A stretch of 36,948 bases of DNA from a virus. This document shows positions 20,476 to 30,480 of the stretch, piece by piece (position 1 is the stretch's first letter; each line of letters opens with the position of its first letter). The notes beneath the pieces were generated by a model. That model had not been told where the DNA came from, ran no database searches, and saw nothing but the letters and a program-made list of their open reading frames with translations. The position numbers and the translations under genes were made by a program. The stretch spans positions 1 to 36,948 of IMG/VR virus record IMGVR_UViG_3300043410_000605; one strand, given 5' to 3'.

Positions 20476-22430
20476 TGGCATACGCAAATAAATACAAAAT
20501 TACATACGCTACAAAAGCAGACAAAAAGGTATATCTTTATTTGCTTGAAGATGGCTATAGCGGAACTGTATATGAATATATGGGTGTAGATATTTCTTTG
20601 GAATATTTACCACAATCAGATGACCCATTTGAACCATTACTAACAAGTCAATTAAACGTTTCAATTGATATTACTGAATATTATAATGGAACATCTTGGG
20701 TTTCTGATTTAAGCGTAATGCCAAATTTCGTTACATTAGACGATAGAAAATACTTTGCAAAACTTTATATTGACACCGACTTAGAATGGACAGGATGGGC
20801 TATTAGTGACAATGTACAAGTCTCATTTTCTACTGGTAGAAAAATGTTGTATTTTAACTGCGTAGATGGTTTAGGTATGTTAGAAAATATTAATTTACCT
20901 ATAGCTGATACGGTAAATACTAACACATCTAATACAGCTTTGTATTATTTAAGAACTTCTTTAAATAGTGCAAACTTACCAACAACTCCAAATATTATAA
21001 CAAGTTGTAATTTTTATGGAACTGGTATGACAGATAGAGGCACAAGTGCGACAGCAGACCCATTTGCTCAAGCTTATTTGCCTTATAGGACATTTTTAAA
21101 TACCGATGGAACTTATTTATCATGTTTAGATGTTATAAAGAATATAGCAAAATCGTTTGGTTGTAGAGTATTTATGTCTGGAGGCAAATGGTGGATAGTA
21201 TCAATTAATACTTTTTCTAATACTACTATTAATTTTACAGAATATACATACTCGGGTTCGGTTGTTACTACTCCTGCTACTTTAAATAGACTTAGCACAA
21301 TACAATCTTATAATGGTAATACAAGCGGTGTATACTTTATAGATAATAGTCAAATAAAATTGTTAAAAAAAGGATTTGCTAAAATATTTTATAATAAAGA
21401 TGTTAAAACTGCAAACAATTATCTTACAAATGGCAATTTAAGACCTTTACAATCTGGCTCTACTTTGCAACCGCAAAATTGGAACGTTAGCTGGACAGGT
21501 TTAGGAAGTGCTTCGTATGTTAGCAATGCAAATGAAAATACAGCTGTAATAAGTTTAAATAGAGGCACTAGTGCAAGTGCCACATTACAGACAATGCCTG
21601 TCAGTGGAGGCAACCCAGCTGCAGGTCCATATATTGGAGCTTCAAGTAAACTAAAACTTAGTTGGACTTATTTTGGACAATCTTTAACAGGTTATAGGGG
21701 TAACGTTTATTTAAGCGTTAGTGCTGGTTCATCGTATTATGTTTGGGATGGCACAAAGTGGAGTTCAACTACAGGCGATTATTATTCTATTCCTGCATAT
21801 ACAGGTACATCAGGAAGCCAGATAAACTCTTTTAGTTTTGAAACAGATGTAGTTCCAATTGCAGGACAAATAGCTTTTGCTATTTCTGTAGAAACAGGAA
21901 CTTGTGAGTTCATTCAAGTAGGCGATTTTAAATTAGAAGTAATTCCTCTTTTAAATAAAGTAAATTATACAATTTACCAAAATAGCACAAGTCAATATGC
22001 CAAAGAAATTGAAATACCTTATGGTGTTTATTCTGCTTCTGCTACATATCCTGTAGAATTAGGAGTGTTTCAAAATAGCTCAGGTGCAGCATTTGGCACA
22101 TGGTATCAATATGGCAAATCTGGTACTTATGCGAGTTTGATAGAGTTATTAATGCAGCAATACATGAACGTACTTGGCGATAATATCATAAATTTAGACT
22201 GCACAATATCAAGTTTTAATACAGCAAATGGATATGTTAATGCTTCTAAAATGTTAAAAGCAACTGATACTGACCCATCTCAAATTAATGTTTCATCTAA
22301 TTCATATATGTTAGGGAACTCTACCATTAATTATGTAAATAATAATATATCTTCGACATTATTAAAAATATCAGATACAACTAAAACAGCTACTAATAAA
22401 TACGAATTATTCTATAATACTTTAATATAA
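20475..22430 (+). CDS. Tail tip / hub protein
   Basis: A 651-residue, mostly beta protein right after the tape measure, where distal tail and hub proteins lie. The N-terminal half (KYKITYATKADKKVYLYLLE; FDRYFAKLYIDTDLEWTGWA-like strands) looks like the hub proteins of Bacteroidota siphophages. The C-terminal half contains long beta-rich repeats (SSYYVWDGTKWSSTTGDYYS) that may bind carbohydrate. Exact family not confirmed, but a structural role at the tail tip is well supported by order and length. Confidence 0.8.
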   Translation: MAYANKYKITYATKADKKVYLYLLEDGYSGTVYEYMGVDISLEYLPQSDDPFEPLLTSQLNVSIDITEYYNGTSWVSDLSVMPNFVTLDDRKYFAKLYIDTDLEWTGWAISDNVQVSFSTGRKMLYFNCVDGLGMLENINLPIADTVNTNTSNTALYYLRTSLNSANLPTTPNIITSCNFYGTGMTDRGTSATADPFAQAYLPYRTFLNTDGTYLSCLDVIKNIAKSFGCRVFMSGGKWWIVSINTFSNTTINFTEYTYSGSVVTTPATLNRLSTIQSYNGNTSGVYFIDNSQIKLLKKGFAKIFYNKDVKTANNYLTNGNLRPLQSGSTLQPQNWNVSWTGLGSASYVSNANENTAVISLNRGTSASATLQTMPVSGGNPAAGPYIGASSKLKLSWTYFGQSLTGYRGNVYLSVSAGSSYYVWDGTKWSSTTGDYYSIPAYTGTSGSQINSFSFETDVVPIAGQIAFAISVETGTCEFIQVGDFKLEVIPLLNKVNYTIYQNSTSQYAKEIEIPYGVYSASATYPVELGVFQNSSGAAFGTWYQYGKSGTYASLIELLMQQYMNVLGDNIINLDCTISSFNTANGYVNASKMLKATDTDPSQINVSSNSYMLGNSTINYVNNNISSTLLKISDTTKTATNKYELFYNTLI

Positions 22431-22437
22431 TTTTAAA

Positions 22438-23145
22438 ATGGCATCTAAAATAAACGGAACTAACATTGTACTATATTATTTCAACACAGCCACAAGTACA
22501 GCTGTTCCTTTTGGTGCTGCTACAAATTGTTCTTTTGATGCAAATGTGGAACAAGTAGAGGTAACAAGTCAAACTTCGGCATGGTTTAAAGAATATAAAA
22601 ACGATGTAACAACATGGTCCGTTAATTGTGATGGATTTGTAACATTAAGCAATAACTATAATTATGCTTATTTATTGCAATTGGTATTAAACAGAACTCC
22701 GATTACAATTAAATTTTCTATAGACAATGATAATGGGAATGGTAGTGGATTACTAGGATATACAATACTTACTGGACAAGCTAATATTACTTCTTTATCT
22801 TTAAATGGACCTGTTGAAAATACTTCTTCATATAGTGTTACCTTACAAGGAACTGGCGGTTACTCTATAGATGGCGTATCTGTTGAAACATCTGGTATTG
22901 CCATAGGTTCTCAGGTAGTTAAAATGTTTGATTATACTGCTACAGGAGGAGAAACAACTGTTACATTTAGCGGTGCAATTGGATTTAACTGCTTTAGTGT
23001 AAGTAGAGGTGGCGTAGAGGTGCATGATATTTTAACTTCAGGAACACCAACTGGGGATGACGTTAAGTTTAACACAGTAACTGGTATTTTAACTTTTGGA
23101 ACAGCATTAGGTGCTGGAGAGCACGTTAGAGCATTATTTAAATAA
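22438..23145 (+). CDS. Second tail-tube-like protein with C-terminal extension
   Basis: A 235-residue protein. Residues 1-145 align by eye with the major tail tube protein at 17658: N-G-T near the start, AATNCSFDANVEQVEVTSQT (compare ATSCSLSFSVDLPETTDKQS), W-F-K-E-Y, TWSVNCDGFVTL (compare SWTLTTDGLATV) and SSYSVTLQGTG (compare VTYSASFTGTG). The extra 90 residues (MFDYTATGGETTVTFSGAIG...ALGAGEHVRALFK) form a beta domain. It may form a terminal ring of the tube or decorate the tail tip. Confidence 0.82.
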   Translation: MASKINGTNIVLYYFNTATSTAVPFGAATNCSFDANVEQVEVTSQTSAWFKEYKNDVTTWSVNCDGFVTLSNNYNYAYLLQLVLNRTPITIKFSIDNDNGNGSGLLGYTILTGQANITSLSLNGPVENTSSYSVTLQGTGGYSIDGVSVETSGIAIGSQVVKMFDYTATGGETTVTFSGAIGFNCFSVSRGGVEVHDILTSGTPTGDDVKFNTVTGILTFGTALGAGEHVRALFK

Positions 23146-23147
23146 TT

Positions 23148-24371
23148 ATGAGTCAATTACAGATAGTAAATTCAGCTAAGTTTTCTACCCTTGCAGGTTC
23201 AGGCAATGTTATAGCAGGAGGTGATACCAATGGTACTTTAACTAAAATTACTATTGGCTCAAACCTAACGCTATCTGGTGGCGTTTTATCTGCTAGTGGT
23301 GGTACATCATTAACCTTAACAACAACAGGCACTAGTGGGGCTGCAACGTACATTGGTGGGGTATTGAACATTCCAATATACTCATCAGGTTCAGGAGCAG
23401 TTTCTAGCGTCTTTGGCCGTACTGGAGCTGTTGTAGCTACAAGTGGTGATTACAATACTGATTTGGTTACAGAAGGCTCTGTTAATCTTTATTATACAAA
23501 CGCTAGAGCAAGGGTTGCTTTTAGTGCTAACGCAGGTTCAGCATTGACCTATAATAGTGCTAATGGTAGATTTACCCTTAACGCTGCAGATGGTACAGTT
23601 CCTGGTTATGTAACCGTTACTGACTACACAAGATGGGATAATAAGCAGAATGGTTTAGGCACAGGTACTACTTCTCAATTCTTAAGAGGTGACTTGACTT
23701 GGCAACCTATTCCTTTCCCAAGTATCTCTATGGAGCAACTTTCTGACTTTACTCAGGTAGGGTCTTTGACTAATGGTCAAATGATTAAATATCAAGGAGG
23801 CTCTTGGCAAAATTTTACACCTAGCTTTGTAACTGCAACATATTTTAGTGCTACATCTCCTTTATCCTATAACTCAGGAACTGGGGTATTTAGCATTGCT
23901 CAGGCAAGTTCAGGTGCAAGTGGTTATTTAAGTTCTACTGATTGGAATACATTTAATGGAAAAGCATACATAAACGGAACTGGGTTTGTTAAAGCTTCAG
24001 GAACTTATGTATTTTACGATAATACTTCATACTTATCAGAAGCAGGTGCAGCAGCCCAATATTTGCCTTTAACAGGCGGAACTTTGTCTGGTAACCTAAC
24101 TGCTCCATCTTTCTACGAATCGTCCGATATTCGCTTTAAAAACGTCTTAGAATCGAATCCTGTAATAGACTTACCTATTGATGTGATTAAGTTCAACAGA
24201 AAAGACAATGCTCAGATTAGATATGGCTATTCCGCACAACAAATCAAGGCTATTATGCCTGAGTTGGTTATAGGTGAGAATGAGTTGGTGGTTAACTATT
24301 CTGACGTTCATACCTTAAAGATTGCTGCTTTAGAAAGAAGAATCGCTGAACTAGAAGCTAAACTAAAATAA
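23148..24371 (+). CDS. Tail fibre with C-terminal S74 intramolecular chaperone
   Basis: A 407-residue fibre. Modules include SVFGRTGAVVATSGDY, NLYYTNARARVAF and SGYLSSTDWNTFNGKA, all of which recur in the 1713-residue fibre. Residues from about 325 form an S74 chaperone: SSDIRFKNVL holds the Ser and Lys (S-D-x-x-x-K) used for self-cleavage in this family, then GYSAQQIKAIMPELV, then a coiled-coil end (IAALERRIAELEAKLK). The chaperone helps trimer folding and is then released. It is probably part of host recognition. Confidence 0.87.
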   Translation: MSQLQIVNSAKFSTLAGSGNVIAGGDTNGTLTKITIGSNLTLSGGVLSASGGTSLTLTTTGTSGAATYIGGVLNIPIYSSGSGAVSSVFGRTGAVVATSGDYNTDLVTEGSVNLYYTNARARVAFSANAGSALTYNSANGRFTLNAADGTVPGYVTVTDYTRWDNKQNGLGTGTTSQFLRGDLTWQPIPFPSISMEQLSDFTQVGSLTNGQMIKYQGGSWQNFTPSFVTATYFSATSPLSYNSGTGVFSIAQASSGASGYLSSTDWNTFNGKAYINGTGFVKASGTYVFYDNTSYLSEAGAAAQYLPLTGGTLSGNLTAPSFYESSDIRFKNVLESNPVIDLPIDVIKFNRKDNAQIRYGYSAQQIKAIMPELVIGENELVVNYSDVHTLKIAALERRIAELEAKLK

Positions 24372-24372
24372 C

Positions 24373-24921
24373 ATGGCTGTAGGTACTAACTATCTGACAA
24401 CTTTTGCTCAAGTGACTGCTAAGGGATTGACTTTAAGGTCGGTTTACCCTTATGCTAGTAATAAGATTGTTACTAAGCAAAACCTAATAGATTACTACTT
24501 TGTAGATACATCTTATTTGTCAGGTTACGCATCTAACCAATGTGTGATGTACCAAGATATTCAAGCCCTTCCACAATACACTGTAAGCTTCTTTGGAAGA
24601 AAGTCTACCAATCCTGGTACTTTCTACGCTTACTATTCTATAGATAGCCCTACAATGGCTACACCAGTATTATTAAACCCAGCTATTACTAGAACTGGGG
24701 TTACCCTAGACACTGTTTCAGGTATCTTCTCAGGAGAAACTATTACAGTTGCTGTGTCTGACGTAAACGGACCTAATAATAGCGGTATTAAGCCAACCAC
24801 TGCTCAAGTCGGTAGCTACCCTGCTTTTGCTACAGCTTGTACTGGATATGTGACGTTTACCATTACTTCTAACGTTAGTATTTACATATCAGGTACTACT
24901 GATTACATAGGGTGGTGTTAA
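24373..24921 (+). CDS. Hypothetical tail/fibre-associated protein (182 aa)
   Basis: Starts MAVGTNYLTTFAQVTAKGLT and is rich in T, S, Y and V with several beta strands (YTVSFFGRKSTNPGTFYAYY). No known domain seen. Lying between two fibre genes and using the same codons, it is likely a virion protein of the tail tip or receptor-binding complex. Confidence 0.7.
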   Translation: MAVGTNYLTTFAQVTAKGLTLRSVYPYASNKIVTKQNLIDYYFVDTSYLSGYASNQCVMYQDIQALPQYTVSFFGRKSTNPGTFYAYYSIDSPTMATPVLLNPAITRTGVTLDTVSGIFSGETITVAVSDVNGPNNSGIKPTTAQVGSYPAFATACTGYVTFTITSNVSIYISGTTDYIGWC

Positions 24922-24933
24922 GCAATAATTGGT

Positions 24934-24941
24934 TATTTTTG
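24934..24941 (+). promoter_or_regulatory. Promoter -7 box TATTTTTG
   Basis: TATTTTTG followed by TAGAAATTATACATA and the ATG at 24957. It matches the extended block seen before other late genes. No convincing -33 element is seen. Confidence 0.45.
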
Positions 24942-24956
24942 TAGAAATTATACATA

Positions 24957-25328
24957 ATGGCTTGTGCAAATACTAATGCTGACTTCAGACCAGCTAATTA
25001 CAACATCCAAATATGGAGAAATGACACATGGAGTCAGGTTTTCCAATTGACTGCCAATGAGGTTCCTATAGACCTTTCAGGTTCATATATTGAGATTCAG
25101 GTTAGAGAATATCCTGATTCTTCTTCTGCTAAGTTAACCTTAGATAACGAGACTAATGGAGGTATTATTATAGGCGGTTTGGATAATAACCAAATCTACA
25201 TCAATAAGGCGGTAGATGTGAACGCTGGTACTTATGTTTACGACATGGTAGTACAATTCCCAAATGGTAACGAAAAGACTTACATCTGGGGTAATTTTAT
25301 TGTTTACGAAGATATAACCAAGATATAA
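24957..25328 (+). CDS. Baseplate/fibre adaptor protein, Ig-like (BppU N-terminal-like)
   Basis: A 123-residue beta protein with NIQIWRNDTWSQVFQLTANE, PIDLSGSYIEIQVREYPDSS and GTYVYDMVVQFPNGNEKTYI. The strand pattern and the GTYVYD(M/L)...G...Y-I-W-G ending resemble N-terminal domains of upper baseplate proteins, which plug fibres into the tail. It ends 1 base into the start of the large fibre gene, so it may serve as the adaptor for that fibre. The function is inferred from pattern and place. Confidence 0.7.
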   Translation: MACANTNADFRPANYNIQIWRNDTWSQVFQLTANEVPIDLSGSYIEIQVREYPDSSSAKLTLDNETNGGIIIGGLDNNQIYINKAVDVNAGTYVYDMVVQFPNGNEKTYIWGNFIVYEDITKI

Positions 25329-28300
25329 TGAGCACACAAATAACTGTAGTTAATGATATAGTAGAAGTAAATGTAACCGAAGAAGTAATTGTGATTGAAG
25401 CTCCGTCAGGGGCTTATCCTTTACCTACAGGTGTATTCTCTGTATTCGGAAGAACTGGAAACGTAGTATCTCAAGATGGAGACTATAACTTAACTGAGTT
25501 AGGTGATGTAACCATTACAAACCCATCTACTGGACAAGTATTAAGATTTAATGGTACTACATGGGAGAACTCAACCGAGTCTTATGTAGGTACTGTAACG
25601 TCTGTAGCAATGACAACTCCTACAGGATTAACTGTGACTGGTTCACCAATCACTACTGCAGGAACATTGGCTGTAGGTTTACAATCAGGATATTCAATCC
25701 CAACAGATGCTAACCAAGCTAATTGGACATCTGCTTATAACGATAAGATTAATAGTGCTACTGTAACAGGAACTTCAACTAGAACACTTACATTAAACCA
25801 ACAAGACGGTGGAACTGTAACTGCTAGTTGGACTGACTCAGATGCTACCAATTTAATAACTGAGGTTTATAACCAAACTGGTGCTACTTTAACAAAAGGA
25901 ACTATTGTTTACATTAATGGTTCGCATGGTAACTTACCAGCTGTCGCAAAAGCCTTAGCTACTTCAGATGCTACATCAGCTCAAACATATGGAGTTGTTA
26001 GAGATGATATAACCAATATGAACAATGGTTATGTTATTGTTATTGGCAATTTGGAAAACATGGACACTCAGGCATACGCTGATGGAACTCAGTTATACTT
26101 AAGTGGTACAACAGCAGGTACTTGGACATCTACTAAGCCTCATGCACCAATTCATTTAGTGTATGTAGGTATTGTGGTTCGTTCTCATCCAACTCAGGGT
26201 GTAGTAGAGATTAAGATTCAAAATGGATATGAGTTAGACGAATTACACGATGTTTTAATTACTACTCCTACAAACGGAAACATATTACAATACGATGGTT
26301 CAACTTCATTATGGAAGAACGTAGCAGGAACCACAACTAACATAGCTGAAGGAACTAACCTATATTATACTGATGCTCGTTCAAGAGCAGCATTTAGTGA
26401 AACAGTAACTGGTTTAGATTACAATTCTTCAACTGGTATCTTAAGCACTACAACAGGCTATGGCATCCCTACAACAGCTAAACAAACTAACTGGGATAAT
26501 GCTTATAACGATACTATCGTTTCTGCTGCTGTTACTGGTACTACTACAAAAACTTTAACATTAACTCAGCAAGATGCTGGTACAATTACTGCATCATGGT
26601 CAGACTTACAACCTGTTACTTCTGTATTCGGTAGAACAGGGGCTGTAGTAGCTACATCAGGAGATTACACAACAACTCAAGTAACGGAAGGAACTAACTT
26701 GTATTTTACGAATGCAAGAGCAAGAGCAGCTATTTCATTAACTGTTTCAGGTAACAGTGGCTCATCTACTTATAGTTCAACTACAGGTATCTTAAACGTA
26801 CCTACTTATACTTTATCTGGATTAGGCGGTGAACCTGCAATCACAGCAGGAACAACTGCTCAATATTGGAGAGGTGATAAGTCTTGGCAAACTTTAAATA
26901 CTACAGCTGTAGTAGAAGGCACAAACCTTTACTATACTCAAGCAAGATTTGATACAGCTTTCTCTAATAAGACTACAACAAACTTAACAGAGGGAACTAA
27001 CTTATATTACACTCAGACTAGATTTGATTCAGCTTTCGCAGCTAAATCTACAACTGATTTAGCAGAAGGTTCAAACTTGTACTTTACAACTGCTAGAGCA
27101 CAAGGTGCAATAAGTGGCACAAGCCCTATTAGCGTAACAAGTGGAGTAGTATCAATCTCTCAAGCTAACTCAACAACAAATGGTTACCTTTCTTCAACAG
27201 ATTGGAATACCTTTAACAATAAACAAGCTGCAGGTAATTACATCACAGCTTTAACTGGTGAAGTAACCGCAAGTGGACCAGGTTCTGCTTCTGCTACTTT
27301 ATCTAATAGTGCGGTAATCGGTAAGGTTCTTACAGGATTAAACATCACTGGTGGAACGATTGCTGCTACTGATAGCATCTTAGATGCCTTTGGTAAGGTT
27401 CAAAATCAAATCAATGGTTTGATTGGTGGAACTATCTATAAAGGAACATGGAATGCTTCTACAAACACTCCTACATTAACATCAAGTGTTGGTACAAAAG
27501 GATGGTACTATATCGTATCAGTTCCTGGTACAACAAATTTGAACGGAATTACAGATTGGCAATTAGGTGACTGGGCGATTTACGATGGAACTGCATGGCA
27601 GAAAGTAGACAATACTGACGCTGTTGTTTCTGTAAATGGATATACAGGAGCTGTTAGCTTAACCACTTCTGATATTAGCGAAGGAACTAATCAATATTTC
27701 ACTACAACAAGAGCAAGAGCATCTGTAAGTGCAGGAACTGGCATTAGCTACAATAGCACAACTGGTGTTATCACTAACTCTGCTCCTGACCAAACTGTTA
27801 CTTTAACAGGTGGTACAGCAATCTCTACAAGTGGAACTTATCCTAGCTTTACAATAACAAATACTGCACCTGACCAAGTGGTTAGCTTAACTGGAGCTGG
27901 TACTACTTCAATTAGTGGCACATATCCTAGTTTCACAATCACTAGCAATGACCAATATCAAGGAACTGTTACTTCGGTAGCTGCTTCTGTACCTACTGGC
28001 TTTGCAATCACAGGTTCTCCTATAACTAATACAGGTACATTAGCTATCAGTTACGCTGCAGGTTATGCTCTTCCTACTACTGCTTCACAAGCAAACTGGG
28101 ATGCTGCTTATGCTGCTAGAATTACAACAGCTAATGCTCCTTTAAGTATAGCATCTAATGCAATATCTATTTCTCAAGCTAATGGCACTACTGATGGATA
28201 TTTAAGCTCAACTGATTGGACTACGTTTAACGCTAAGCAATCAGCTTTAACTTTCGGTAACTTAACAAGTACAGATATCACTGTAACAGGTGGCACTGGC

Positions 28301-30469
28301 TCTGTAATAGGTTCTGGTTCTACTTTAACATTAGCTACAGTTAACTCAAACGTAGGAAGCTTTGGTTCTTCTACAGCGATTCCAGTAGTTACTGTAAATG
28401 GTAAAGGTTTGGTTACTGCAGTATCTACTGTAGCCGTATCTATTCCATCAGGCTCTTTAAGCTTTGTGGGTGATGTTACAGGTTCAGGTAGTACAGGTTC
28501 TAATACAACTTTAACTCTTGCAACTGTAAACACTAACGTAGGTACTTATGGTAACTCTACAACTGTACCAACAGTAACTGTAAACGGAAAGGGATTGGTA
28601 ACTGCGGTTTCTCAAACTGCTATCCCAACTGCAAGTGGCACAACAACTGGTTTATTATCTTCTACAGATTGGACCACGTTTAATAATAAGCAAGGAGCAA
28701 TCACTTTAACTACAACTGGTTCAAGTGGTGCATCTACATTTAGTGCTGGTACATTAAACATTCCTAATTACACTTTAAGTGGTTTAGGTGGTGTACCAAC
28801 AACAAGAACTTTAAGCATCAATGGTACTACATACGATTTAAGTGCTGATAGAAGCTGGACAATTACACCGAATGTAAACGCTACAAACACTCAAGACTTT
28901 ACTGCAACTGCTGGTCAAACAGCATTCACTGTTACTGGTGGTTATACAGTAGGTCAATTAGCGGTTTATTACAATGGTTCTAAATTAGCTGCTGCTGAAT
29001 ATACTGCAACAAATGGTACATCATTTACTTTAGCAACTGCTTGTCAAGCTAATGACATAGTTCAAGCGGTTGTAGCGGTAACTGGTGGAGGTATCGGTGG
29101 TAGTGGTACTACTAACTACCATGCTAAGTGGACTGCAAGTGGCGTATTAGGTAATGGCATTATTTATGATGATGGAACAAATATTGGTATTGGATTTACT
29201 GGTGCTGCAAGTAAATTATCTATAAATGGTGCAACAAACCAAGCATCACTTTTAACATATACTCCATCAACGGCAAGACAAGGATTTTTTAATACTTATT
29301 ATTCAAATGCAGAGGGTTTATTCCCTCAATATTTAGATATTGTTTCTTATGGTCAACCAGATGGAACTAATGGAGGCGGTATTATTAGATTTTTAACTAA
29401 TCCAGTTACTAATGCAAGTGCAGCAGTAGAAAGAATGAGAATTTCTTCTACTGGTCAAGTAAGTATAGGCACAACAAGTGCAGTAGGTGCATTAACTATT
29501 AAAGAATTAGGTTTAAGTGGTGCTCCAATTGTACGATATATAGGAAATGCTGGTAATGGAGAATTTATGCGTACATCTTGGTTTTCAAGCACTGGTAGCG
29601 AATTGGCATTTCTTAATGTTGATGGCACAAGTGCAATGAATTTCGGTACGAATTCAAGTACTCCATTATTACTTTATACTGCTGGAACAGAAAGAATAAA
29701 TATTGCATCCGATGGTGTAACAAGATTTAAGTTTGCATCTGATAGAGGTATAAGAATGAAAGGTGCTCAATCTTCTTATTCCGAAATTGCTGGATATCAA
29801 GTATTCACAGAAAATATTAGAGAATTAAGATTAACTGGCAGTACATTACAATTCTATTCTGGTGATGGTAGTAATTCAACTGGTGCAGAAAGAGCAAGAA
29901 TAACAGAAGGAGGGAATCTTCTTTTTAATAATACAACAAATAGTTCAGCTTTTGCTGTTCAAATTACTGGGTTAAGTTCTTCATCTGGAGGTCAATTATT
30001 TTTAAATAATCGTTCTGGCGGTAGTTATTCCGAAATTGGATTCTACGATAACTTCACTTATAAGGCTCAAATTTATTGGCAAGCGTCTAATTCAAATTGG
30101 TATTTAATGAATGGAACAGGTGGAGTTTATATGTCAACTAATGCAACATCTTGGACTTCAAATTCTGATGAAAGATTAAAAGATATATCTGGGAATATTG
30201 AAAATGCTATTGACAAATTAATGACATTACGAGCAATTAATTTTAGTTGGAAATCAGATGTTGACAAAAAAGAAAATTTAGGGTTAATTGCACAAGATGT
30301 TGAAAAAGTATTTCCTCAGGTTATAGATAAAAGTACCTTAGGCAAATCAGAAGATCAAACTGAATATTTAGGTGTTAGATACCAAGAATTAGTACCAGTA
30401 TTAATCAAAGCAATACAAGAACAACAAACTCAAATTGAAGAATTAAAACAATTAGTAGCCACAAAATAA
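25328..30469 (+). CDS. Very long tail fibre with repeats and S74 chaperone domain
   Basis: A 1713-residue fibre, the largest gene. It has two SVFGRTGxVV modules, six variants of NLYYT-x-AR-x-x-x-AF, and three copies of GYLSSTDW(N/T)TFNxKQ, the last reading GLLSS. The repeats suggest a long shaft built of trimeric beta modules. From about residue 1270 composition changes (AGTERINIASDGVTRFKFAS). An S74 chaperone begins near 1611 with SNSDERLKDI (Ser and Lys of the self-cleavage site present), GLIAQDVEKVFPQVI and a coiled-coil end. It is probably the main receptor-binding fibre, cut at SD after folding. Confidence 0.88.
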   Translation: MSTQITVVNDIVEVNVTEEVIVIEAPSGAYPLPTGVFSVFGRTGNVVSQDGDYNLTELGDVTITNPSTGQVLRFNGTTWENSTESYVGTVTSVAMTTPTGLTVTGSPITTAGTLAVGLQSGYSIPTDANQANWTSAYNDKINSATVTGTSTRTLTLNQQDGGTVTASWTDSDATNLITEVYNQTGATLTKGTIVYINGSHGNLPAVAKALATSDATSAQTYGVVRDDITNMNNGYVIVIGNLENMDTQAYADGTQLYLSGTTAGTWTSTKPHAPIHLVYVGIVVRSHPTQGVVEIKIQNGYELDELHDVLITTPTNGNILQYDGSTSLWKNVAGTTTNIAEGTNLYYTDARSRAAFSETVTGLDYNSSTGILSTTTGYGIPTTAKQTNWDNAYNDTIVSAAVTGTTTKTLTLTQQDAGTITASWSDLQPVTSVFGRTGAVVATSGDYTTTQVTEGTNLYFTNARARAAISLTVSGNSGSSTYSSTTGILNVPTYTLSGLGGEPAITAGTTAQYWRGDKSWQTLNTTAVVEGTNLYYTQARFDTAFSNKTTTNLTEGTNLYYTQTRFDSAFAAKSTTDLAEGSNLYFTTARAQGAISGTSPISVTSGVVSISQANSTTNGYLSSTDWNTFNNKQAAGNYITALTGEVTASGPGSASATLSNSAVIGKVLTGLNITGGTIAATDSILDAFGKVQNQINGLIGGTIYKGTWNASTNTPTLTSSVGTKGWYYIVSVPGTTNLNGITDWQLGDWAIYDGTAWQKVDNTDAVVSVNGYTGAVSLTTSDISEGTNQYFTTTRARASVSAGTGISYNSTTGVITNSAPDQTVTLTGGTAISTSGTYPSFTITNTAPDQVVSLTGAGTTSISGTYPSFTITSNDQYQGTVTSVAASVPTGFAITGSPITNTGTLAISYAAGYALPTTASQANWDAAYAARITTANAPLSIASNAISISQANGTTDGYLSSTDWTTFNAKQSALTFGNLTSTDITVTGGTGSVIGSGSTLTLATVNSNVGSFGSSTAIPVVTVNGKGLVTAVSTVAVSIPSGSLSFVGDVTGSGSTGSNTTLTLATVNTNVGTYGNSTTVPTVTVNGKGLVTAVSQTAIPTASGTTTGLLSSTDWTTFNNKQGAITLTTTGSSGASTFSAGTLNIPNYTLSGLGGVPTTRTLSINGTTYDLSADRSWTITPNVNATNTQDFTATAGQTAFTVTGGYTVGQLAVYYNGSKLAAAEYTATNGTSFTLATACQANDIVQAVVAVTGGGIGGSGTTNYHAKWTASGVLGNGIIYDDGTNIGIGFTGAASKLSINGATNQASLLTYTPSTARQGFFNTYYSNAEGLFPQYLDIVSYGQPDGTNGGGIIRFLTNPVTNASAAVERMRISSTGQVSIGTTSAVGALTIKELGLSGAPIVRYIGNAGNGEFMRTSWFSSTGSELAFLNVDGTSAMNFGTNSSTPLLLYTAGTERINIASDGVTRFKFASDRGIRMKGAQSSYSEIAGYQVFTENIRELRLTGSTLQFYSGDGSNSTGAERARITEGGNLLFNNTTNSSAFAVQITGLSSSSGGQLFLNNRSGGSYSEIGFYDNFTYKAQIYWQASNSNWYLMNGTGGVYMSTNATSWTSNSDERLKDISGNIENAIDKLMTLRAINFSWKSDVDKKENLGLIAQDVEKVFPQVIDKSTLGKSEDQTEYLGVRYQELVPVLIKAIQEQQTQIEELKQLVATK

Positions 30470-30480
30470 AATAAAGAATT

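Noticed and set aside
28174-28533. A 119-codon minus-strand ORF in the large fibre
   Set aside because: It is a low-complexity shadow (V, P, T, E) of the repetitive fibre codons, with no leader or promoter.
25328-29100. Regular repeats that might be read as a CRISPR-like or satellite array
   Set aside because: The repeats are in frame, vary at third codon positions and encode fibre modules.
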